Below are positions 58,988 through 64,000 of a stretch of DNA of 64,000 nucleotides, one piece after another. A program made the translations under genes and the position numbers. Numbering within the stretch: the first letter of the stretch is position 1; the number at the start of each line of letters is the position of its first letter. The notes beneath the pieces were generated by a model that saw only the letters and a list, made by a program, of their open reading frames with translations, was not told the DNA's origin and searched no databases. Source of the DNA: Winogradskyella psychrotolerans RS-3 (GTDB lineage: Bacteria > Bacteroidota > Bacteroidia > Flavobacteriales > Flavobacteriaceae); contig NZ_ATMR01000057.1 of the NCBI RefSeq assembly GCF_000427335.1, positions 1-64,000 on the forward strand, read 5' to 3'.

Positions 58988-59284
58988 TTACTTAAGCGAA
59001 GCGATTTTACCCACACTCCAAGCCTCAGGCTTTGCATTAAACATTGGCTTGGTATTTGCCCAAACGCCTTTAAATAAATCGGAATGTCGGTAATTATTTA
59101 AATCGACCTCAGAATTCCAATAACTATAGGTAAAAAAGATATTGGTGTTATTTTGATCGCGATAGAGTTCTAAAAAATTACAACCTTCAAAATTTCGAAT
59201 CTTTTCTTTAACAGTTTCAAAGTTAGCCAAGAATTCTTCGATCTTAGACGGTTCAAAACTCATTTTTACAATTCTTACTAACAA
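58988..59284 (-). CDS. antibiotic biosynthesis monooxygenase-fold protein
   Basis: 98 aa ABM/dimeric ferredoxin-like fold: MLVRIVKMSFEPSKIEEFLANF, GCNFLELYRDQNN and SYWNSEVDLNNYRHSDLFKGVW are the family landmarks. Enzymes of this fold oxidise quinone-like substrates, but many members are unassigned. Its start lies three bases from the stop of the SAM hydrolase gene upstream on the same strand, so they are likely co-transcribed. Confidence 0.85.
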   Translation of the reverse strand: MLVRIVKMSFEPSKIEEFLANFETVKEKIRNFEGCNFLELYRDQNNTNIFFTYSYWNSEVDLNNYRHSDLFKGVWANTKPMFNAKPEAWSVGKIASLK

Positions 59285-59287
59285 AGC

Positions 59288-60124
59288 TTAGAGGTTTAAG
59301 AAATTAACGGTTACAGTATCCATAGTTTTTAATCCCATTAAAGTAGAAGCACTACCAACGGTACTATTATTACTTTTATAAACGGCAATTTCTATATAGC
59401 CAGAAGAATTAAAAACAACCAAACCTTTACCTTCAATATTACGTTTGGACTCTTCAATGTCAAAATTGATAATATCACTATACTTATTATGTATTTTTTC
59501 AAATTTATGGCTTCGAGCAAAAACTTCAAAAGGTCTATTTTTTTGAATAGACTCGAAAAAATTACGTTTAATATTAGTTACAACATTTCCATAATTATCG
59601 ATATATATAACACTACCAATAATTTGATTCTGCTCGTCGTTTATAAAAGGTATTAAATTTTTAATTGGTTTAATGCTGTTAATAACTTTTCCGATGACGT
59701 CCAAAGTTCCTCCACGTGCAATATGGCAAGCGACTTTAACAAAAATATCTAAAACAGGGAAATTGGTTTCAACTCTATCGTGTATGTTAATCTCAACAAT
59801 CTTCTCTGCAGCAATTTCGGCGCAAATCATACTCATAATGCCATTGTTGGCACATATAAAGTAATGGTCGTCTAATTTAACGGCAATGTGCTTGTTTTCA
59901 GGACTTAATTCAGAATCAATACCTATTAAATGAATCGTTCCTTTTGGAAAACTACTATAAGCATTCTGTATAATATATGCTGCTTCAGAAATGTTAAAAG
60001 GCGAAATAGAATGCGATATATCTACAATATTAATCTGTTCAAGCTCGCTATAAATAGCTCCTTTTATGGCACCAGCAAAGTGATCTTTTTCTCCAAAATC
60101 AGTCGTTAAAGTGATTATAGCCAT
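59288..60124 (-). CDS. SAM hydroxide adenosyltransferase (SAM hydrolase, DUF62)
   Basis: 278 aa. The N-terminal TLTTDFGEKDHFAGAIKGAI and the following DISHSISPFNISEAAYI and ANNGIMSMI segments are those of the SAM hydroxide adenosyltransferase family, which splits S-adenosylmethionine into adenosine and methionine using water. Size is normal. It diverges from phoH. Confidence 0.9.
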   Translation of the reverse strand: MAIITLTTDFGEKDHFAGAIKGAIYSELEQINIVDISHSISPFNISEAAYIIQNAYSSFPKGTIHLIGIDSELSPENKHIAVKLDDHYFICANNGIMSMICAEIAAEKIVEINIHDRVETNFPVLDIFVKVACHIARGGTLDVIGKVINSIKPIKNLIPFINDEQNQIIGSVIYIDNYGNVVTNIKRNFFESIQKNRPFEVFARSHKFEKIHNKYSDIINFDIEESKRNIEGKGLVVFNSSGYIEIAVYKSNNSTVGSASTLMGLKTMDTVTVNFLNL

Positions 60125-60170
60125 AAATTAATTGTTGATATATTTTTAAGAATTATGGTTGTAAAATTAT

Positions 60171-60178
60171 TAGCTTTG
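60171..60178 (+). promoter_or_regulatory. candidate phoH -7 box
   Basis: TAGCTTTG, a full match to TAnnTTTG, 67 bases before the phoH start. No -33 TTTG at standard spacing was found. Confidence 0.35.
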
Positions 60179-60245
60179 TGTGTATACAACAGAATTACAA
60201 AATTAATAAAAGAAAACATATTAACACACTAAATGTAGCGCGCTT

Positions 60246-61199
60246 TTGAATGAACTTATCCTAGAACTCGAAGAAATATCTCCAAAGGAATTCTTCGGAG
60301 CACAAAATGCTAATATTGAACTTCTTAAAAAGTATTTTCCTAAACTTAAAATAGTGGCCAGAGGTAATAAATTAAAGGCCTATGGTGATGAAGATTTACT
60401 TGAAGAGTTTGATCGCAGAATGACCATGTTGATGAAGCATTTTGCAAAGTACAATAAGCTTGATGAAAACGTTATTGAGCGTGTATTAACAAGTCAAAGC
60501 AGCGATGATTATTCATCCTCTGCTAAAAGTGATGACGTGTTAGTCCATGGTGTTGGCGGAAAACTTATTAAAGCACAAACGGCCAACCAACGCAAGCTGG
60601 TAGAAAGTATGCGAAACAATGATATGGTTTTTGCTATTGGACCTGCCGGAACTGGTAAAACCTACACAGGAGTGGCTTTGGCCGTGCAAGCCTTGAAACG
60701 AAAAGAAGTTAAACGTATTATTTTAACACGTCCTGCAGTTGAAGCTGGCGAAAACTTAGGATTTTTACCAGGTGACTTAAAGGAAAAGTTAGATCCATAT
60801 ATGCAACCGTTGTATGATGCTTTGCGTGATATGATTCCGCATGAAAAATTAGAAAGCTATATGGAAAAGGGCGTGATACAAATAGCTCCATTAGCATTTA
60901 TGCGTGGACGTACTTTAGATAATGCCTTTGTGATTTTAGATGAAGGACAAAACACCACCCATGCTCAGATGAAAATGTTCTTAACCAGGATGGGAAAAAA
61001 TGCGAAATTCCTTTTAACAGGTGATCCAGGTCAAGTGGATTTACCACGTCGTACGATATCCGGATTAAAAGAAGCGCTTTTAGTCTTGCAAAATGTGGAA
61101 GGTATTGGTATGATTTATTTAGATGATAAAGATGTCATTCGTCATAAGCTTGTTAAGAAAGTGATTGCAGCCTATAGAAGTATTGAAAATATAGAATAG
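60246..61199 (+). CDS. phoH: PhoH-family ATPase
   Basis: 317 aa. Start codon is TTG at 60246 (N-terminus MNELILELEEIS); the ATG at 60251 is out of frame and no in-frame ATG precedes conserved sequence, so a TTG start is well supported. N-terminal KH-like region (to about 100), then the ATPase with P-loop GPAGTGKTYTGVA, Walker B FVILDEGQN and LTGDPGQVDLP. Cytosolic RNA-linked ATPase/helicase of unknown physiological role. Highly conserved in flavobacteria. Confidence 0.92.
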   Translation: MNELILELEEISPKEFFGAQNANIELLKKYFPKLKIVARGNKLKAYGDEDLLEEFDRRMTMLMKHFAKYNKLDENVIERVLTSQSSDDYSSSAKSDDVLVHGVGGKLIKAQTANQRKLVESMRNNDMVFAIGPAGTGKTYTGVALAVQALKRKEVKRIILTRPAVEAGENLGFLPGDLKEKLDPYMQPLYDALRDMIPHEKLESYMEKGVIQIAPLAFMRGRTLDNAFVILDEGQNTTHAQMKMFLTRMGKNAKFLLTGDPGQVDLPRRTISGLKEALLVLQNVEGIGMIYLDDKDVIRHKLVKKVIAAYRSIENIE

Positions 61200-61331
61200 T
61201 AAAGAAGGTGTTGCAAGTCAGTTTTTTAGGTATTTTCTGCTGTTAATTATATAAAATTAAAGAGAAATCATATAAAGTATTCAGTTGTAATTCTGTTTAA
61301 ATTTGTCGATATAATAAAAACTTATAACGAC

Positions 61332-61847
61332 ATGAAAAAAGTATTTTTAATTATCGGATTAACATTAGGATTAAGTCCATTATTTGCACAAGAAGAAGAT
61401 ATAGACCTTAATGCAGATAATTCGTGGCTTAAAGCAGGTTTAACAGCAGGCATACCAGTAGGTGATGTAGATGATGCGTCATCGTTTGCATTAGGTTTGG
61501 ATTTAAGAGGGCAATACTTGTTTAATCCTAACTTAGGAATTGGTTTAGCTTCTGGTTACACCAATTATTTTGGGAAAGATGACAATGACGATTTTGGTAT
61601 CGTTCCACTAGCAGGATTCATTCGTTATTATTTTACGCCTGATGGTTTGTTCTTCGGAACAGATTTAGGTTACGGGTTTTTAACCGGAGTAGATGACAAT
61701 GAAGGAGGACTTTATGTTAATCCACAAATAGGTTACCATAATCGCGATTGGAATATTTATGCATATTATCAAAACACTTTTGCAGAGAACGATATAGATG
61801 TTCAATCTGTAGGAATTGGAGCAACCTATAATATTAGGTTTAAATAA
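61332..61847 (+). CDS. outer membrane beta-barrel protein
   Basis: 171 aa. Signal peptide ending SPLFAQ, then eight alternating strands with aromatic girdles (NLGIGLASGYTNYFGKDD, GFIRYYFTPDGLFFGTDLGYG) and a barrel end at NIRFK. It belongs to the small 8-stranded porin-like class (OmpW/OMP_b-brl). Ligand unknown. It is followed by a terminator and so probably transcribed alone. Confidence 0.82.
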   Translation: MKKVFLIIGLTLGLSPLFAQEEDIDLNADNSWLKAGLTAGIPVGDVDDASSFALGLDLRGQYLFNPNLGIGLASGYTNYFGKDDNDDFGIVPLAGFIRYYFTPDGLFFGTDLGYGFLTGVDDNEGGLYVNPQIGYHNRDWNIYAYYQNTFAENDIDVQSVGIGATYNIRFK

Positions 61848-61874
61848 AAGAAAACATATAATAGTTAAATTAAA

Positions 61875-61903
61875 GAGGAGAAAGTTTATTTCTCCTTTTT
61901 TTA
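61875..61903 (+). terminator. rho-independent terminator
   Basis: GGAGAAA, loop GTTTA, TTTCTCC, then a T run, about 30 bases after the OMP stop. Confidence 0.8.
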
Positions 61904-61915
61904 TTGAGTTTATTG

Positions 61916-61943
61916 TTTGGGCCAAGTAAAGAAATTACATTTG
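61916..61943 (+). promoter_or_regulatory. candidate purC promoter
   Basis: TTTG at 61916-61919 and TACATTTG at 61936-61943, spaced by 16 bases. Both elements match the flavobacterial TTTG / TAnnTTTG consensus. It lies 25 bases before the purC ATG. Confidence 0.55.
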
Positions 61944-61968
61944 TAGTTCACAAATAAATGATGATTAA

Positions 61969-62913
61969 ATGAGCACCATAGTAGATACCAATTTCAATTT
62001 TCCTAATCAGAAAAGTATTTATAAAGGAAAAGTAAGAGAAGTCTATAATATTAATGACGAGCAATTGGTGATGGTTGCTACAGATCGTTTAAGTGCTTTT
62101 GATGTGGTAATGCCAAAAGGGATTCCGTATAAAGGTCAAATCTTAAATCAGATTGCAACTAAAATGATGAAGGAGACGGAAGATTTAGTGCCTAATTGGT
62201 TGGTGGCTACTCCAGATCCTAATGTGGCTGTTGGTCATTTGTGTGAGCCTTTTAAGGTTGAAATGGTCATACGTGGGTATATGTCTGGCCATGCTGCACG
62301 AGAATATAAAGTTGGTAAACGGATACTTTGTGGTGTTGCAATGCCAGAAGGAATGAAAGAAAATGACAAATTTCCTGAGCCAATCATCACACCAGCGACA
62401 AAAGCTGAAATGGGAGACCATGATGAGGATATTTCTAGAGAAGACATTCTGAAAAAAGGAATTGTTTCAGAAGAAGATTATATAATTCTCGAAGATTATA
62501 CACGTAAATTATTTCAACGTGGAACAGAAATTGCTGAAGCTCGTGGATTAATTTTAGTAGATACCAAATATGAATTTGGTAAAACTAAAGATGGAAAAAT
62601 AGTATTGATCGATGAAATTCATACTCCAGATTCTTCGCGTTATTTTTACGCAGATGGCTATGAGGAACGTCAAGATAGCGGTGAAGCGCAGAAGCAGTTG
62701 TCTAAAGAATTTGTAAGACAATGGTTAATTGCTAACGACTTTCAAGGCTTAGAAGGACAAACCGTTCCTTTTATGAGTGATGACTATATTCAATCTGTAA
62801 GCGAGCGTTATATTGAGTTGTATGAAAATATAACAGGAGATACGTTTGTAAAAGGTGATGTTTCTGATATTCAGAGTAGAATAGAGAAGAACGTCTTAGA
62901 ATATTTAGAGTAG
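61969..62913 (+). CDS. purC: phosphoribosylaminoimidazolesuccinocarboxamide synthase (SAICAR synthetase)
   Basis: 314 aa. [31 protein letters not shown], the catalytic [15 protein letters not shown] and [14 protein letters not shown] are family signatures. It ligates aspartate to CAIR with ATP in purine synthesis. It lies in a separate unit with its own promoter. Confidence 0.95.
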   Translation: MSTIVDTNFNFPNQKSIYKGKVREVYNINDEQLVMVATDRLSAFDVVMPKGIPYKGQILNQIATKMMKETEDLVPNWLVATPDPNVAVGHLCEPFKVEMVIRGYMSGHAAREYKVGKRILCGVAMPEGMKENDKFPEPIITPATKAEMGDHDEDISREDILKKGIVSEEDYIILEDYTRKLFQRGTEIAEARGLILVDTKYEFGKTKDGKIVLIDEIHTPDSSRYFYADGYEERQDSGEAQKQLSKEFVRQWLIANDFQGLEGQTVPFMSDDYIQSVSERYIELYENITGDTFVKGDVSDIQSRIEKNVLEYLE

Positions 62914-62942
62914 TATTAGGCTGAAGCCTTGTGTAATATTGA

Positions 62943-62980
62943 TTATAACCTTAACATTATTGTTTTAATGTAAGGTTATT
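62943..62980. terminator. convergent hairpin between purC and dinB-like gene
   Basis: ATAACCTTAACATTA paired with TAATGTAAGGTTAT across a short T-rich loop; one bulge. T and A runs on both sides allow use from either strand. Confidence 0.6.
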
Positions 62981-63523
62981 TTCATTTATGGCTAATTCTG
63001 AATAGTAATTCTTTAAAGTCTCTAAGTGCTGCTCAACGTGGTAAGCCGTCCACATTATAATTTCTCTAACAGGCATTTTTCCCATTAATGGATGTGGTAA
63101 CACCACAGTATCTAAATTTGCGTCGCTAATTCTTCTGGTTTTATATTGTAGTTTTTTTGCTTCAGTTTGTAGTCTATTTAAAATATACTGCTTGTCTGAT
63201 AGCTTAGGGATTTTCATGTTGCGAGAACCTTTAAACGTTGTGCCCTTAGCATCTTTTAAGCGTTTGTTATAGCGCTTTGCAATGGCTTCGTAAGATCTAA
63301 TAGGTCTATTGACTTTACCGTATTTAAACCGTAGTAAAAATTTTGGCATACTTAAAGCATTGTTTAATGGAATGGTGCTTTGTAGTAAATGCAAGGCTTG
63401 CTGACCTGTTGTCCATTTGCCTTCTGGTCCAAGTGTCCAAGATTCGTCTGTTTGATTCTGCAACCAAATAATGAGGTCAGAATACTTGGCGTCAATTAAA
63501 TCTGCAATATCATCTTTATGCAT
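62957..63523 (-). CDS. DinB-like/DUF1569-type protein
   Basis: 188 aa four-helix bundle of the DinB/YfiT superfamily. Metal-site motifs: HLLQST (first His), then IIMWTAYHVEQHLETLK with the two His of the HxxxH pair near the C-terminus. Family members act as thiol-dependent transferases or have unknown roles. It runs minus strand, convergent with purC. A 7-bp tandem repeat lies about 70 bases upstream. Confidence 0.75.
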   Translation of the reverse strand: MHKDDIADLIDAKYSDLIIWLQNQTDESWTLGPEGKWTTGQQALHLLQSTIPLNNALSMPKFLLRFKYGKVNRPIRSYEAIAKRYNKRLKDAKGTTFKGSRNMKIPKLSDKQYILNRLQTEAKKLQYKTRRISDANLDTVVLPHPLMGKMPVREIIMWTAYHVEQHLETLKNYYSELAINENNLTLKQ

Positions 63524-63590
63524 TTGAAAGAATTTGTTAAAGAAAAGATAAGAATTTTTACTGAATAGTTTATCTGGTATAATTTATTTA

Positions 63591-63667
63591 TCATCAATCA
63601 TCAATCATCAATCATCAATCATCAATCATCAATCATCAATCATCAATCATCAATCATCAATCATCAA
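63591..63667. repeat. heptanucleotide tandem repeat (TCATCAA)n
   Basis: Eleven perfect TCATCAA units in a row, followed by degenerate copies (TCACCAA, TGACCAA) to about 63685. It is non-coding, between the DinB-like gene and the DUF6048 gene. Not a CRISPR: the unit is 7 bases and there are no spacers. Confidence 0.95.
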
Positions 63668-63688
63668 TCACCAATGACCAATCACCAG

Positions 63689-64000
63689 CTATTCCTCAAC
63701 TTCTTTCTCTTGAATTATGATTTTATCTTTCTTAAAAATAGGCACTAAATAAGATAAGTTAAATCCAAACCCTCCACCGAAGCTACTACTGTCATAAGTT
63801 CTGTTGTAACCAGGAATATAAAGATTTTCGTAATCATCGATTTCTTTTTCAGTAATTAAGACTTTAAGTTGAAAGTTGAACCCTGCAAAGAAATTATTAA
63901 AGAGTTCTGCTTTTATACCAAATTGTAATTCTGTCCAAAGTGCCGTTAAGCCATTAAATTCTTTAGCTTCATTAACAGTAAAGCGATCTCCCCAATATTG
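63689..64000 (-). CDS. DUF6048-family protein, C-terminal part (cut by window end)
   Basis: 104 codons on the minus strand, incomplete at the N-terminus. The C-terminal 103 residues read LWTELQFGIKAELFNNFFAG, then LYIPGYNRTYDSSSFGGGFGFNLSYLVP and a charged tail with a final EVEE. Outer-membrane-like alternating strands; this matches my recollection of DUF6048 proteins of Bacteroidota. Function unknown. Confidence 0.65.
   Translation of the reverse strand, partial: QYWGDRFTVNEAKEFNGLTALWTELQFGIKAELFNNFFAGFNFQLKVLITEKEIDDYENLYIPGYNRTYDSSSFGGGFGFNLSYLVPIFKKDKIIIQEKEVEE

Noticed and set aside
58874..59077. 67-aa plus-strand ORF
   Set aside because: It overlaps the well-supported ABM-fold gene in antisense and has no recognisable features.
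63591..63685. CRISPR-like array
   Set aside because: The unit is 7 bases with no spacers; it is a simple tandem repeat, and no cas gene is present.

Overview
The window reads as an AT-rich chromosome segment of a member of the Flavobacteriaceae (Bacteroidota). The markers are gliding genes gldF and gldG, a HYC_CC_PP-type metal protein, DUF6048-, DUF4870- and DUF3347-type proteins, SPII lipoproteins with flavobacterial signal peptides, and promoters of the TAnnTTTG type. I saw no rRNA, tRNA, CRISPR array, transposase or phage gene.

Layout. (1) 1-3870: minus-strand accessory genes separated by four related imperfect inverted repeats that look like integron attC sites or a similar cassette boundary. 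They hold small lipoproteins, a truncated PHP-domain defence-gene remnant, and a broken lipoprotein metallopeptidase next to a possible immunity protein. (2) 4114-19236: a 15-kb plus-strand copper/silver resistance block. It carries a CusA/CusC/CusB-type efflux system split across the operon, a multicopper oxidase fused to a CopB-like barrel, two DUF3347 modules, a heme-binding protein, an HMA-AraC fusion regulator, a CopA-type P-ATPase with tandem duplicated HMA domains, DUF305 and an HMA lipoprotein. It ends at a good terminator. (3) 19689-24554: general genes for a fatty acid hydroxylase, an SLC13 permease, outer-membrane phospholipase A and a YdjM-like protein. (4) 25015-41539: a biosynthetic region with a degenerate CPBP-like membrane protein, methyltransferase, GNAT, PLP racemase, an NRPS-PKS-aminotransferase megasynthase (A-PCP-KS-AT-ACP-AMT), a second NRPS (C-A-PCP-TE), a stand-alone paralogous thioesterase, a Sfp-type PPTase and thioredoxin. 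(5) 41624-46674: a small membrane protein, cytochrome bd (cydAB), a GlsB-like protein, and NAD salvage genes pncA and pncB. (6) 47119-53722: a second RND efflux operon interleaved with REP-like palindromes. (7) 53878-64000: housekeeping genes: dnaN with a duplicated 3-prime remnant, gldF-x-gldG, SAM hydrolase, phoH, an OMP, purC, DinB and DUF6048.

How the genes work together. The copper block covers cytoplasmic export (P-ATPase), periplasmic oxidation (MCO), chaperoning (HMA, HMBD, DUF3347, Met-rich segments) and export across the outer membrane (CusCBA), with a predicted metal-responsive AraC regulator inside. The NRPS-PKS genes read as one assembly line: an amino acid is loaded, extended with malonyl, transaminated at the beta position, condensed with a second amino acid (glycine-like code) and released by TE.

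Quality caution. At least eight reading-frame breaks sit in A/T homopolymers of 5-7 nt. Adding bases restores all of them (one base in seven cases), so I treat most as probable sequence errors and annotate the joined genes. Two in-frame stops (2889-2891 and 53348-53350) do not fit that explanation and may be real.
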